Below are positions 11,624 through 23,972 of a DNA stretch of 64,000 nt, in pieces. Made by a program: the position numbers and the translations under genes. The notes below the pieces were generated by a model. That model searched no databases. It was given only the letters and a program-made list of their open reading frames with translations, and was not told where the DNA came from. This stretch comes from Demequinaceae bacterium (lineage in GTDB: Bacteria > Actinomycetota > Actinomycetes > Actinomycetales > Demequinaceae): contig JAFGBM010000005.1 of NCBI GenBank assembly GCA_016933155.1, positions 124,001-188,000 of the forward strand, given 5' to 3'. The number at the start of each line of letters is the position of its first letter. Position 1 is the first letter of the stretch.

Positions 11624-12828
11624 AGGTCTACCTCGCCCTCCTTCTCTTCTCGGCCCTCGTCACCTATATCGCCACCCCGGTCATGCGACACATCGGCTTC
11701 CGGATCGGGGCCGTCGCGGCCGTCCGGGACCGGGATGTGCACAAGGTCCCGACGGCACGCCTCGGAGGAGTGGCGATCTTCCTCGGGATCGCGGCCGCGA
11801 TCGCCCTCGCGAACGCCATCCCCTTCCTTCAGCCGGTGTTCGACAACTCCGGAGCGGCCTGGGCCGTCATGGGCGGCGCCGGGCTCGTCTGCGTGATCGG
11901 CGTCATCGATGACATCGTCGATCTGGACTGGATGGCGAAACTGGCAGGCCAGGTGTTCGCGGCGTGGATCATGGCCTGGGGCGGCGTCCAACTCGTCACC
12001 GTTCCCATCGCGGGCCTGACGATCGCCTCGAGCCCGGTCTCCCTCCTGGCCACCATGCTCATCGTCGTGGTGGCCATCAACGCGATCAACTTCGTCGACG
12101 GGCTCGACGGGCTCGCCGCCGGGATGATGGCCATCGGGGGATCCGCCTTCGCCCTGTACACGTATGTCATCCAGCGGGATGCCTCTCCCGGGGACTACTC
12201 CAGCCTCGCCACCCTCATCCTGGCCGCCCTGGTGGGGGCCTGCATCGGCTTCCTTCCCCACAATCTCCATCCCGCCCGGGTCTTCATGGGCGACTCGGGA
12301 TCGATGGTCCTGGGGCTCACCATGGCCGGGGCGGCGATCATCGTGACCGGACAGATCGATCCCGAGGTCGTGTCCGCACGGGAGAGGCTTCCGGCATTCG
12401 TTCCGATCATCCTGCCCATCATGGTCGTGGCTGTCCCCCTCTTGGACATGGCCCTCGCCATCGTCACCCGGACGGTGAGGGGGCAATCGCCCTGGTCGGC
12501 CGATTCCCACCACCTCCACCATCGGCTCATGGACTTCGGGCACTCTCACCGATGGGCCGTCTCCGTTCTCTACATCTGGACCGCCGCCCTGAGTTTCGGG
12601 GCCGTGTCGCTGGTGTTCGTCCGAGGGAGATACGCCGCCCTTCTCATGGGGGTGGGGATCGTCATCGCGGCCGTCGTGACCTATTCGCCACGGTTCAGGA
12701 CACGGGTGACGAGAGTGCTCGATTGGGCCGGTCAGCGAGGGCCCGATGAGGAGGTCGACGAGCCCGGGGACGCGGCCGAGGACGTGGGGACGAGTCGGGT
12801 CGCTGGTCGGGGGAAAGAAGCGGGATAG
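11620..12828 (+). CDS. wecA: undecaprenyl-phosphate GlcNAc-1-phosphate transferase, WecA/TagO family
   Basis: Polytopic membrane enzyme of the MraY/WecA family that moves a HexNAc-1-phosphate from UDP-sugar to a polyprenyl phosphate, starting a cell-wall glycan. 402 residues, about 11 membrane segments. Family motifs: IDDIVDLDWMAKL (about 95), NAINFVDGLDGLAAG (about 150), FMGDSGSM, and HHLHHRLMDFGHSHR (about 295), the last typical of WecA rather than MraY. It lies just before the ATP synthase genes, as rfe (Rv1302) does in Mycobacterium tuberculosis. The hydrophilic C-terminal tail is unremarkable. Confidence 0.92.
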   Translation: MKVYLALLLFSALVTYIATPVMRHIGFRIGAVAAVRDRDVHKVPTARLGGVAIFLGIAAAIALANAIPFLQPVFDNSGAAWAVMGGAGLVCVIGVIDDIVDLDWMAKLAGQVFAAWIMAWGGVQLVTVPIAGLTIASSPVSLLATMLIVVVAINAINFVDGLDGLAAGMMAIGGSAFALYTYVIQRDASPGDYSSLATLILAALVGACIGFLPHNLHPARVFMGDSGSMVLGLTMAGAAIIVTGQIDPEVVSARERLPAFVPIILPIMVVAVPLLDMALAIVTRTVRGQSPWSADSHHLHHRLMDFGHSHRWAVSVLYIWTAALSFGAVSLVFVRGRYAALLMGVGIVIAAVVTYSPRFRTRVTRVLDWAGQRGPDEEVDEPGDAAEDVGTSRVAGRGKEAG

Positions 12829-12843
12829 GCTAGTCCCGTTCGC

Positions 12844-12868
12844 TTCCCGCGCCCCCGCAACGCGGGAA
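12844..12868 (+). promoter_or_regulatory. 8-bp GC hairpin in front of atpB
   Basis: Perfect inverted repeat TTCCCGCG/CGCGGGAA (12844-12851 and 12861-12868) with a 9-base loop, in the 68-base gap between wecA and atpB. No T-run follows, so it is not a standard intrinsic terminator. It may be an mRNA processing or stability structure at the operon's 5' side. Confidence 0.45.
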
Positions 12869-12896
12869 CACCTACGCGATTACCTGTGGAGTTGCC

Positions 12897-14580
<1,684 letters not shown>

Positions 14581-14582
14581 CG

Positions 14583-15395
14583 ATGCGTGGAATGAGTCAG
14601 GCCTCTCGGAACGGGGGCATGGAGGCCTTCGAGCCGGTGGCTACGGCTGCCGGGCGGGAGGCGCCGCGTTTGGCTGTCGAGATCTTCTCCGTGGTCGACC
14701 TGCTGGACTCATCGAACTCGCTTCGGCACGCCCTGACCGATCCGGCCCGGCCCGGCACGGACAAGGGGACCCTCGTCACGGCCCTCTTCTCGCGACTCGA
14801 CCCGCGGGTCCGCGCGGTTGTGGAGGACTTCGCCTCCCGTCGGTGGTGGCACGAACACGACCTCGGAGACGCCCTCGAGGATGCCGCGGTCGAGGCCCTC
14901 CTCATCTCCGCCGAGGCAGACGGCTCCCTCGACACCGTCGAGGGGGAGTTGTTCCGGATCGAACGCCTGCTCGCCTCGGAGCGGGACCTGTATTCGGCGC
15001 TCGACAACAGGGCCGCCCTTCCCGCCGCGCGGGTGGAACTGGCGCGCACCCTTCTCGGATCGAGGGTGACCGCCGTGACCGCCGCCTTGATCGAGCGAGT
15101 GTGCACGACCACCCGGGGACACCGGCTGGTCAAGAAGCTGTGGTACTTCCAGAAGGCGGCGGCTGCCCGAAGGATGAGGACCCTCGCCCATGTGACCGTC
15201 GCCGTCGAACTCACTCCGGAACAAGAGGGTAGGCTCGCGGCGACGCTTGGCCGACGCTACGGACGGGACATCGCTCTCAAGGTGACGGTCGACCCGGGGG
15301 TGATGGGGGGGATGAAGGTCCAGGTCGGGCACCAGGTGACGGACGGCACCCTCCTCGCCCGGCTGGGGAGTGCGCGAGAGATTCTGGTTGGCTAG
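14583..15395 (+). CDS. atpH: ATP synthase subunit delta
   Basis: Stator protein joining the b dimer to the top of F1. The 270-residue length is the longer actinobacterial form; the Escherichia coli protein is about 177. The conserved C-terminal segment VDPGVMGGMKVQVGHQVTDGTLLARL is clear. The extra N-terminal part (before LAVEIFSVVDLL) is poorly conserved. The ATG at 14583 is two bases after the atpF stop. Confidence 0.92.
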   Translation: MRGMSQASRNGGMEAFEPVATAAGREAPRLAVEIFSVVDLLDSSNSLRHALTDPARPGTDKGTLVTALFSRLDPRVRAVVEDFASRRWWHEHDLGDALEDAAVEALLISAEADGSLDTVEGELFRIERLLASERDLYSALDNRAALPAARVELARTLLGSRVTAVTAALIERVCTTTRGHRLVKKLWYFQKAAAARRMRTLAHVTVAVELTPEQEGRLAATLGRRYGRDIALKVTVDPGVMGGMKVQVGHQVTDGTLLARLGSAREILVG

Positions 15396-15428
15396 GTCGA
15401 TGACGGTGATACGGACAGGAGACAAGCG

Positions 15429-17060
15429 ATGACGGAGTTGACGATCGGCCCCGAGGAGATCAGGGCCGCACTCGACACGTACGTCAAGTCGTACAAACCC
15501 ACGGGCGCCCCTCGCGATGAGGTGGGGAGTGTGACGCTCGCGGCCGACGGCATCGCGCAGGTCAACGGGCTCCCCGGGGTCATGTCCAACGAACTCGTCA
15601 GGTTCCAGGATGGGACCCTCGGACTCGCCCTCAACCTAGATATCCGGGAGGTCGGCGTCGTCATCCTCGGAGAGTTCTCCGGGATCGAGGAGGGGCAGCC
15701 CGTCCAGAGGACGGGCGAGGTACTGAGTGTGCCCGTGGGGGAGGGGTTCCTGGGTCGGGTGATCGACCCCCTGGGAAATCCCATCGACGGACTCGGGGAC
15801 ATCGCATCCGAGGGTCGACGCGCGCTCGAACTTCAGGCGCCGGGGGTCATGAAGAGGAAGTCCGTCTGCGAGCCGCTGCAGACGGGGCTCAAGGCCATCG
15901 ATGCTCTCATCCCGATCGGGCGCGGCCAGAGGCAACTCATCATCGGCGACCGCCAGACAGGGAAGACGGCGATCGCGATCGACACGATGATCAACCAGCG
16001 AGCCAACTGGGAGACGGGCGATCCCACCAAGCAGGTGCGGTGCATCTACGTGGCCATCGGGCAGAAGGGTTCCACGATCGCCGGAATTCGCGAGGCCCTC
16101 GACGAGGCCGGAGCACTGCAGTACACGACCATCGTCGCCGCCCCGGCCTCCGACCCTGCGGGTTTCAAGTACCTGGCGCCTTACACGGGGTCGGCCATCG
16201 GACAGCACTGGATGTACCAGGGCAAGCACGTCCTCATCGTCTTCGACGACCTGTCCAAGCAGGCGGAGGCCTACCGGGCTGTCTCGCTCCTCCTGCGTCG
16301 GCCCCCCGGGCGAGAGGCGTACCCCGGTGACGTCTTCTATCTCCACAGCCGCCTGCTCGAGCGTTGCGCCAAACTCTCCGACGAACTGGGGGGAGGGTCG
16401 ATGACCGGCCTTCCCATCATCGAGACTAAAGCCAATGACGTCTCCGCATACATCCCCACGAACGTCATCTCCATCACGGACGGGCAGATCTTCCTTCAAT
16501 CCGACCTCTTCAACGCCAATCAGCGTCCCGCCGTCGACGTCGGGATCTCCGTCTCCCGCGTCGGAGGGGCCGCGCAGGTCAAGGCCATGAAGAAAGTCGC
16601 CGGGACCCTCAAGATCGACCTCGCCCAGTACCGCTCGCTCGAGGCGTTCGCGATGTTCGCCTCCGACCTCGACGCAGCCTCGCGCCAGCAGCTCACCAGG
16701 GGGGCGCGCCTGACCGAACTCCTCAAGCAGGATCAGTTCTCGCCATATCCCATCGAGGATCAGGTGGTGTCCATCTGGGCGGGGACGAAGGGCAAACTCG
16801 ACAAACTCCCTCTCTCGGAGGTTCTGCGCTTCGAAACCCAGTTGCTCAATCATCTGCGCGACACGGGGAAGATCCTTGAGACCATCGCTGAGACCGGACA
16901 GTTGGACATCGAGACCGAGGAGGAACTCGACCAGGTCGTCGATGATTTCCTGGCGACCTTCGTCCAGTCGTTGACGGTCGAGGCCGGAACGACGACCTCC
17001 CTCGCCGGAGTCGGCGGTGTTGAGGAGAAGCAGGAACAGATCGTGAAGAAGAAGGCGTAG
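15429..17060 (+). CDS. atpA: ATP synthase subunit alpha
   Basis: Non-catalytic nucleotide-binding subunit of F1. 543 residues. Walker A GDRQTGKT is at 173-180, with the [12 protein letters not shown] segment and [17 protein letters not shown] following. AGGAGA stands 6 bases before the ATG. Mid-operon position. Confidence 0.98.
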   Translation: MTELTIGPEEIRAALDTYVKSYKPTGAPRDEVGSVTLAADGIAQVNGLPGVMSNELVRFQDGTLGLALNLDIREVGVVILGEFSGIEEGQPVQRTGEVLSVPVGEGFLGRVIDPLGNPIDGLGDIASEGRRALELQAPGVMKRKSVCEPLQTGLKAIDALIPIGRGQRQLIIGDRQTGKTAIAIDTMINQRANWETGDPTKQVRCIYVAIGQKGSTIAGIREALDEAGALQYTTIVAAPASDPAGFKYLAPYTGSAIGQHWMYQGKHVLIVFDDLSKQAEAYRAVSLLLRRPPGREAYPGDVFYLHSRLLERCAKLSDELGGGSMTGLPIIETKANDVSAYIPTNVISITDGQIFLQSDLFNANQRPAVDVGISVSRVGGAAQVKAMKKVAGTLKIDLAQYRSLEAFAMFASDLDAASRQQLTRGARLTELLKQDQFSPYPIEDQVVSIWAGTKGKLDKLPLSEVLRFETQLLNHLRDTGKILETIAETGQLDIETEEELDQVVDDFLATFVQSLTVEAGTTTSLAGVGGVEEKQEQIVKKKA

Positions 17061-17063
17061 CGG

Positions 17064-17960
17064 ATGGCGGGCAAGCAGCGTCAGTACCGGCAGCGGATTC
17101 GATCGACGGCGTCTCTCGAGAAGATCTTCCACGCGATGGAGATGATCGCCGCCTCCCGGATCGGGAAGGCCCGAGATCGGGTGACGGAGGCTTCTCCCTA
17201 TGCGAGGGCGCTCACCCGTGCCATCACGGCCGTTGTCTCTGGGTCCGATGTCGTCCATCCGCTGACGACGGAACGGGACGACACCGATCGGGCTGCGCTG
17301 TTGGTCATCGCGGCCGACAGGGGGATGGCTGGCGCCTATTCGGCGAGCGTCCTCCGCGAATCGGAGCGGATACGGGCGGGGTTGCTTGAGCAGGGTACGG
17401 AGGTCGACCAGTATGTCGTCGGGCGTCGAGGGGTGTCGTATTTCGCCTTCCGGCATAGGGGTCTCGCCCAGACCTGGGTGGGAGACTCCGATTCCCCGAC
17501 CCACGCGATCGCGTCCGACATCGCCCAGACCCTCCTCCGTTCATTCCTGGCGGACAAGGAGGACGGAGGGGTGGCCGAACTCCACGTGGTCTACACCCAC
17601 TTCAGGTCGATGGTGACCCAGGAGCCACGCGTCCTCCGGCTCCTGCCCATCGAGGTGGTGGAGGCGTCGGACCAGGAGGAGGACGACATTCCTCCGATCT
17701 ACACTTTCGAGCCCTCCGACCAGGAGGTTCTCAATGCCCTGCTCACCCGATACGTGGAGGCTCGGGTCTACCACTGCCTCATTCAGTCGGCCGCCTCGGA
17801 ACTCGCGGCGCGCCAGCGGGCCATGAATACCGCCACCAAGAACGCGCGAGACATGATCGACACATACACTCGACTGGCCAACCAGGCACGTCAGGCCGAG
17901 ATCACCCAGGAAATCAGCGAAATCGTCTCGGGCGCCGATGCGCTCGCGGCGGCGTCGTAG
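17064..17960 (+). CDS. atpG: ATP synthase subunit gamma
   Basis: Central rotor shaft of F1. 298 residues. The N-terminal coiled coil (RQYRQRIRSTASLEKIFHAMEMIAAS) and C-terminal helix (MNTATKNARDMIDTYTRLANQARQ, ending TQEISEIVSGADAL) are the family's conserved ends; the middle is a Rossmann-like head. The start is three bases after atpA. Confidence 0.97.
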   Translation: MAGKQRQYRQRIRSTASLEKIFHAMEMIAASRIGKARDRVTEASPYARALTRAITAVVSGSDVVHPLTTERDDTDRAALLVIAADRGMAGAYSASVLRESERIRAGLLEQGTEVDQYVVGRRGVSYFAFRHRGLAQTWVGDSDSPTHAIASDIAQTLLRSFLADKEDGGVAELHVVYTHFRSMVTQEPRVLRLLPIEVVEASDQEEDDIPPIYTFEPSDQEVLNALLTRYVEARVYHCLIQSAASELAARQRAMNTATKNARDMIDTYTRLANQARQAEITQEISEIVSGADALAAAS

Positions 17961-19463
<1,503 letters not shown>

Positions 19464-19465
19464 GC

Positions 19466-19723
19466 GTGCCGATCTCCGTCGACATCGTCACCCCCGAGGC
19501 CTCCCTTTTCTCGGGTGAGGCCGAACACGTCTCCCTCGTCACCGTCGAGGGCTCGGTCGGCCTCTATCCGGAACACGAGCCCATCCTCTCCATACTCCAG
19601 CCGTGCAACGTCAGCGTCGTCGACCTGAGCGGACACCGCCTAGAGATCCCCATCGGGGGGGGATTCGTCTCCTTCGACTCGAACACGGTCACCGTCATCG
19701 CGGATCCCGTCGACGCGGGCTAG
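19466..19723 (+). CDS. atpC: ATP synthase subunit epsilon, short form
   Basis: Rotor-foot subunit. Only 85 residues: the N-terminal beta-sandwich ([15 protein letters not shown]-like start, [28 protein letters not shown]) is present, but the C-terminal two-helix hairpin that inhibits ATP hydrolysis in many bacteria is absent, since TAG follows directly. Short epsilon forms are known in several actinobacteria. No frameshift extension is visible downstream, where nucS starts 2 bases later. Confidence 0.92.
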   Translation: MPISVDIVTPEASLFSGEAEHVSLVTVEGSVGLYPEHEPILSILQPCNVSVVDLSGHRLEIPIGGGFVSFDSNTVTVIADPVDAG

Positions 19724-19725
19724 CG

Positions 19726-20421
19726 ATGCGGGTCGTCGTCGCGCAGTGTTCGGCCTCGTATTCCGGCCGGTTGTCGGCCCGGCTTCCCCTCGCGACCAGG
19801 GTGATCCTGGTCAAGGCCGACGGTTCGGTCCTCATCCACGCGGATGGAGGCTCCTACAAGCCCCTCAACTGGATGAGTCCCCCGTGCTGCCTGCGGGAGC
19901 AACCCCCCAGCGAGGAGGCCTCGGGCAGGGGGGCTGTGGCCGTGTGGGTAGTCCAGCACGACAAGACCGACGATCGGCTCGAGATCGAGATCCACGCCTT
20001 CGAAAGCGACACCGAGCACGAGCTCGGGCAGGATCCCGGGCTGACCAAGGACGGGGTGGAGGCCCACCTACAGGAGTTGCTTGCCGAGCAGATCGGTCTG
20101 CTCGGTGAGGGGTACAAGCTGGTGCGGCGTGAGCATCCGACCGCGATCGGTCCGGTCGACATCCTGGCCAGGGACGGCAACGGACAGTCGGTGGCAATAG
20201 AGATCAAGCGTCGGGGGGAGGTCGATGGAGTGGAGCAGCTGTCGCGCTACCTGGAACTCCTCAACAGGGATCCGCTCCTTAGCCCCGTCGAGGGGGTCTT
20301 CGCGGCCCAGGAGATCAAGCCGCAGGCCCGGACCCTGGCGGAGGATCGCGGCATTCGATGCGTCGTCCTCGACTACGACGCGCTCCGGGGGGCGGAAACC
20401 GGGGCCCATCGCCTCTTCTAG
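19726..20421 (+). CDS. nucS: mismatch-specific endonuclease NucS (EndoMS)
   Basis: Replaces MutS/MutL in most actinobacteria by cutting both strands at G:T, G:G and T:T mispairs. 231 residues: an N-terminal DNA-binding beta domain, then a RecB-like nuclease domain with D145 (GPVDILARD), E159 and K161 (VAIEIKRRG), followed by QLSRYLELL. The protein ends in HRLF, resembling the C-terminal clamp-interacting RLF tail described for this family. The ATG is 2 bases after atpC, so it is likely carried on the atp transcript. Confidence 0.94.
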   Translation: MRVVVAQCSASYSGRLSARLPLATRVILVKADGSVLIHADGGSYKPLNWMSPPCCLREQPPSEEASGRGAVAVWVVQHDKTDDRLEIEIHAFESDTEHELGQDPGLTKDGVEAHLQELLAEQIGLLGEGYKLVRREHPTAIGPVDILARDGNGQSVAIEIKRRGEVDGVEQLSRYLELLNRDPLLSPVEGVFAAQEIKPQARTLAEDRGIRCVVLDYDALRGAETGAHRLF

Positions 20422-20517
20422 GACGCCATCGTGCGCCATGCTCGCACCAGGGGTACCGTTGGGGGTGCGGGAAGTCGTCACTTGAGAACCGGGTTGTGGA
20501 GCACACGGAGGAGATCC

Positions 20518-20709
20518 ATGTCGACGTTCAGGAAGGATGTCGTCGAGAGTTTCGGTTCGCTCGATGAGTTCGCGAGGCTGAATGGCTACTACAAGATCTA
20601 CGAAAGCGATCGCGGATATCACACGGTTCAGGTTCCAGGGGACGAGGAGGCCATCCTGACGAGCCCCAACCTGACCAATCTCAGGCTGGTCTGGCCGGAA
20701 GTCGTCTAG
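20518..20709 (+). CDS. 63-aa protein of unknown function
   Basis: Small acidic protein starting STFRKDVVESFGSLDEFARLN and ending LRLVWPEVV, with a beta-rich middle (YHTVQVPG, EEAILTSP). The start is fixed by CGGAGGAGATCC directly before ATG 20518. No family recognised. Its place after nucS and its clean ribosome site argue that it is real. TACCGT at 20454-20459 could be its -10. Confidence 0.65.
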   Translation: MSTFRKDVVESFGSLDEFARLNGYYKIYESDRGYHTVQVPGDEEAILTSPNLTNLRLVWPEVV

Positions 20710-20740
20710 GCCGACGGCCGGGCTCGACGCCCGCCCTTGA

Positions 20741-20752
20741 TACGCTCACCCC
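20741..20752 (+). promoter_or_regulatory. leaderless promoter -10 (membrane protein gene)
   Basis: TACGCT at 20741-20746, then six bases, then the ATG at 20753. With a usual -10 to start-site distance the transcript would begin at or next to the A of the ATG, so translation would be leaderless. No ribosome-binding site is present. Confidence 0.55.
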
Positions 20753-21388
20753 ATGGTCCAACGCAAGAAAGCCCAGGGGCAGATGAAGCCCCAGCGGATC
20801 AAGGTCGAGATCGGGACGGAGGGTGCCTACCTGTGGGCCCCCTTCGGCGATCACATGAAGGCCGGCCTCCTGTCCCTCCTGCCCGTCCTGGTGATCAATC
20901 TGGTCGCCTCGGCCGGCTTCGTGGAGGGCAATCCCTCCGTCTCCGACCGCATCGTCCAAGCTGTCAACTCGACCGGTCAACTGATCGCCACGTTCGGATG
21001 GGTTCTGATTTTCGCCGGGGGCCTGTACTGCGCGGCGTGGGGAGCCATGAGCATGGGGCTGGTGAGGCTCTTCCGGTATCGCCCGTCGTTCTACCTTCAC
21101 CTGGCGGCCCATGCCGTGGCCGGGGCGGTCATCGTCGGCGTCCTCTCCGTCTGGATTCTCTCGGTCGGGCAGCGGGACGCACTCGCCGGGGCGCCCGTGT
21201 GGGATTCGGAGTACTTCCAGCCTCTCGTGGTCGGCGCTCCTGCCGTGGGGGCGATCGGCGCGGCCGCCGGGATGTGGGCCCTCAAGAGTTTCCTGTACTG
21301 GTATGTGACCAAGGAGAGGGAGCCCCTGAAGGACGTCTTCACCTTCGTCGAGGGTCATCACCAGAAGGACGAGTTCGAGCGGCTCTAG
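20753..21388 (+). CDS. membrane protein of unknown function
   Basis: 211 residues with a Lys/Arg-rich N-terminus and four hydrophobic segments (about 42-62, 84-104, 122-143 and 161-180), ending in a charged tail. No enzymatic or transport motif seen. It starts leaderless and is monocistronic between the 63-aa gene and the beta-glucosidase. Function unknown. Confidence 0.75.
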   Translation: MVQRKKAQGQMKPQRIKVEIGTEGAYLWAPFGDHMKAGLLSLLPVLVINLVASAGFVEGNPSVSDRIVQAVNSTGQLIATFGWVLIFAGGLYCAAWGAMSMGLVRLFRYRPSFYLHLAAHAVAGAVIVGVLSVWILSVGQRDALAGAPVWDSEYFQPLVVGAPAVGAIGAAAGMWALKSFLYWYVTKEREPLKDVFTFVEGHHQKDEFERL

Positions 21389-21403
21389 CCCGCGAGCGCC
21401 CGG

Positions 21404-21434
21404 ACTGTCGAAACGTTTCGGCTACACTGTCGGG
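21404..21434 (+). promoter_or_regulatory. beta-glucosidase promoter with palindromic operator
   Basis: A perfect 12-base palindrome CGAAACGTTTCG (21409-21420) with a central CpG abuts the -10 hexamer TACACT (21423-21428); the ATG follows 6 bases later. A direct repeat ACTGTCG (21404-21410 and 21426-21432) flanks it. Central-CpG palindromes of this form are typical LacI-family repressor sites, and here one would cover the -35 side of the promoter. The repressor gene is not in the window. Confidence 0.6.
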
Positions 21435-22889
21435 ATGACCGCTCCCCTCAGCGAATTCCCTCCCGGTTTCCTCTTCGGCGCCTCGACGGCCTCCTACCAG
21501 ATCGAGGGCGCGACGAAGGAGGGTGGACGTGGGCCGTCCATTTGGGACACCCGCGCCGCGACGGAAGGGTTGATCCTGGGCGGCGACACCGGCGATGTCG
21601 CCGACGATCACTACCACCGGTACGTCGACGACGTCGCGGCGATGGCCGAGATGGGACTGAACGCCTATCGGTTCAGCATGGCGTGGCCCAGGATCCAGCC
21701 GAACGGGACGGGGGACGTCAACCCCGAGGGCTTCGCCTTCTATCACCGGCTCCTGGATGAGATGGACAAGCATGGCATCGAGCCGCTCGTCACGCTCTAC
21801 CACTGGGACCTCCCCCAGGCGCTCGAGGACGCGGGGGGCTGGCCGAACAGGGACACCGCCTATCGCTTCGAGGCCTATGCCCGCCGCACGGTCGAGGAGT
21901 TCAAGGATCGCGTCAAGCGGTGGACCACCCTGAACGAGCCTTGGTGCTCCTCCTTCCTGGGGTACGCCGCAGGCTCTCACGCGCCCAGCCGCACGGAGCC
22001 GGCTCTGGCACTGGCCGCAGCCCACCATCTCAACCTCGCTCACGGCTTGGCCTATCACGCCATCAAGGAGGTCGCCCCCGACGCCGAGGTCTCGATCGTC
22101 AACAACTGTCACGTGCCGCGCCCATGGAACTGGGCGAATCCAGGGGATGTGGACGCCTGCCGTCAGATCGACGCCCTCGCCAATCGGATCTTCGTCGAGC
22201 CATTCGTCCATGGCCGGTATCCGGAGGATCTCCTAGAGGACACGAGGGATCTGACCGACTGGTCCTTCATCCAACCGGGAGACCTCGACCTCATGAAGGA
22301 CACCGTCGATATCTTCGGGATCAACTACTATTCGAGCCACATCGTTCGTCGGAACGACAGTCTGGATCGCCGGATGGGCAACGATGGGCATGGCTCCTTG
22401 GGGCGAGGCTCAGCCTGGCCCGGGGCGGACCACGTCGAATTCATGCCGGTCATGGGGCCGAAGACGACGATGGGCTGGAACATGGACTGGTCGGCTTTCC
22501 ACGGCCACCTTCTCCGCATGCAGCGCGACACCGGGAAGCCCCTCATGGTGACGGAGAATGGGGCGTCATTTGACGATGTCGTCGAGCGGGACGGGCGGAT
22601 CCACGATGTCCAGCGGGTGCAGTACCTCCACGATCATATGCAGGCCGTCCTCCTGGCGATTGAGGACGGGGTGGATGTCCGGGGCTACATGATCTGGTCG
22701 CTCATGGACAACTTCGAATGGAGCTACGGATTCTCCAAGAGGTTCGGGTTGATGCGCGTCGACTACGACACCCTCGAACGAACGTGGAAGGACTCCGCTT
22801 ACTGGTATCAGGAGACCATCCGCACCCGTCAGGTCACCCCCGTCGAGAAGGCCCCGACCCTTGGGTCGACCCCTCCGAAGGCCTTCTAG
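21435..22889 (+). CDS. bglA: GH1 family beta-glucosidase
   Basis: Hydrolyses beta-linked glucosides or galactosides; 484 residues, cytoplasmic (no signal peptide). N-terminal GH1 signature GFLFGASTASYQIEGA, acid/base Glu E168 in TLNEPW, and nucleophile E374 in VTENG. SMAWPRIQP and MIWSLMDNFEWSYGFSKRFGL are further family motifs. Leaderless start six bases after TACACT. The palindrome just upstream suggests induction by a sugar through a LacI-type repressor. Confidence 0.95.
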   Translation: MTAPLSEFPPGFLFGASTASYQIEGATKEGGRGPSIWDTRAATEGLILGGDTGDVADDHYHRYVDDVAAMAEMGLNAYRFSMAWPRIQPNGTGDVNPEGFAFYHRLLDEMDKHGIEPLVTLYHWDLPQALEDAGGWPNRDTAYRFEAYARRTVEEFKDRVKRWTTLNEPWCSSFLGYAAGSHAPSRTEPALALAAAHHLNLAHGLAYHAIKEVAPDAEVSIVNNCHVPRPWNWANPGDVDACRQIDALANRIFVEPFVHGRYPEDLLEDTRDLTDWSFIQPGDLDLMKDTVDIFGINYYSSHIVRRNDSLDRRMGNDGHGSLGRGSAWPGADHVEFMPVMGPKTTMGWNMDWSAFHGHLLRMQRDTGKPLMVTENGASFDDVVERDGRIHDVQRVQYLHDHMQAVLLAIEDGVDVRGYMIWSLMDNFEWSYGFSKRFGLMRVDYDTLERTWKDSAYWYQETIRTRQVTPVEKAPTLGSTPPKAF

Positions 22890-22921
22890 CGTCTCGGAAG
22901 GATGGGCGCGCAGCCCGAAAG

Positions 22922-22933
22922 TAGGATGGGCCC
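22922..22933 (+). promoter_or_regulatory. leaderless promoter -10 (zinc-ribbon gene)
   Basis: TAGGAT at 22922-22927, six bases, then ATG 22934. Same spacing as the other leaderless promoters in this window. Confidence 0.5.
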
Positions 22934-23242
22934 ATGGCCCGAAAACGGTACCGCAAGCGCCCGTACAGCGAACCCCATGAGGAGTTCGACGCCGAGCGCG
23001 CCACGGGCGGTTTTCCGGCTCGGCTGGAAGCCGGTCCCGGCGGGGAGCCCTACCACGTGGCGGTTTCGCGTCAGACCGACGACACCTTCGTCTGTCCCGC
23101 CTGCGGTCAGGACATCGCTCCCCGGACGAACCACGTCGTCGCCTGGGCTGCGGGGGGACTCTTCGGGGAGGGCGTCGCTATCGAGGAGCGGCGTCATTGG
23201 CACACCTCCTGTTGGGGGCGCTTCGGGAGGGCGCGTGGGTGA
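22934..23242 (+). CDS. small putative zinc-binding protein
   Basis: 102 residues. A basic N-terminus (ARKRYRKRPYSEPHEEF) is followed by a possible zinc centre: CPACG near residue 55, then HVVAW, and RRHWHTSCW near the end, giving a CxxC plus His/Cys pattern. It resembles small actinobacterial proteins of unknown role, and no enzyme motif was seen. The last 8 bases overlap the start of the next gene. The metal ligand assignment is inferred. Confidence 0.7.
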   Translation: MARKRYRKRPYSEPHEEFDAERATGGFPARLEAGPGGEPYHVAVSRQTDDTFVCPACGQDIAPRTNHVVAWAAGGLFGEGVAIEERRHWHTSCWGRFGRARG

Positions 23243-23972
23243 CGACGAGATGACCCCGATCCGGTCCGTCACCGTCCTCCCCGCCGTCCGTGAGGACATC
23301 ACCCTTCACACCGAGGACGGGCTGACCCTGGTGGGCGAACTGGCTTCACCGGTCGGGCAGGCAGCCGCGACCCTGATCACCCTCCATCCCCTTCCGACGG
23401 GAGGAGGGTTCATGGACTCCCACCTCTTCAGGAAGGCCGCCTGGCGCCTGCCCTACCTCGCCGACCTCGCGGTCCTGCGGTTCAACACCCGTGGCACGCG
23501 CAGCCCGAGGGGCACCTCCGAGGGGAGCTTCGACGACGGTGTGGGGGAGGGGGCCGACGTCAGGGCCGCCGTCGATTTCGCGGTCGCGAGGGGGCTTCCG
23601 AACCGGTGGCTGGTCGGATGGTCCTTCGGAACCGAAGTGGCTCTCATGCACGGGAGCGGCCTCGACGTCGAGGGGGCCTTCCTCCTCTCTCCGCCCCTTT
23701 CCCGGGCCGAATTGGGCAACCTTGAGGCCTGGGCAGAGGCAGGGAAGCCGGTGACGGTTCTCGTCCCGGAGCACGATGAGTTCCTGACGCCCGCGGAGGC
23801 GCGCGTGGGCTTTGCGCCGCTCACCGGGGCCGAGGTGGTTGTGGGTGAGGGCGCCTCCCATCTCTGGGTGGGGGAGGACAAGGTCCGCTGGGTCTTGGAT
23901 CGGATCGTCGAACGGGTCGTTCCCACCCGGGCCCCCTTGCCGACCGAGGTGCCGATGGAGGTGATTCGATGA
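23235..23972 (+). CDS. alpha/beta hydrolase (COG2945-like)
   Basis: 245 residues. Pattern of small dienelactone-hydrolase-like esterases: HPLPTGGGFMDSHLF, RFNTRGTRSPRG, the nucleophile elbow GWSFGTE, an Asp in VPEHDEFLTP, and His in GASHLWVG. GTG 23235 is preceded by GGGAGG and overlaps the upstream stop (GTGGGTGA); ATG 23250 is an alternative. Substrate unknown. It is coupled to a second hydrolase gene by a four-base overlap. Confidence 0.85.
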   Translation: MGDDEMTPIRSVTVLPAVREDITLHTEDGLTLVGELASPVGQAAATLITLHPLPTGGGFMDSHLFRKAAWRLPYLADLAVLRFNTRGTRSPRGTSEGSFDDGVGEGADVRAAVDFAVARGLPNRWLVGWSFGTEVALMHGSGLDVEGAFLLSPPLSRAELGNLEAWAEAGKPVTVLVPEHDEFLTPAEARVGFAPLTGAEVVVGEGASHLWVGEDKVRWVLDRIVERVVPTRAPLPTEVPMEVIR

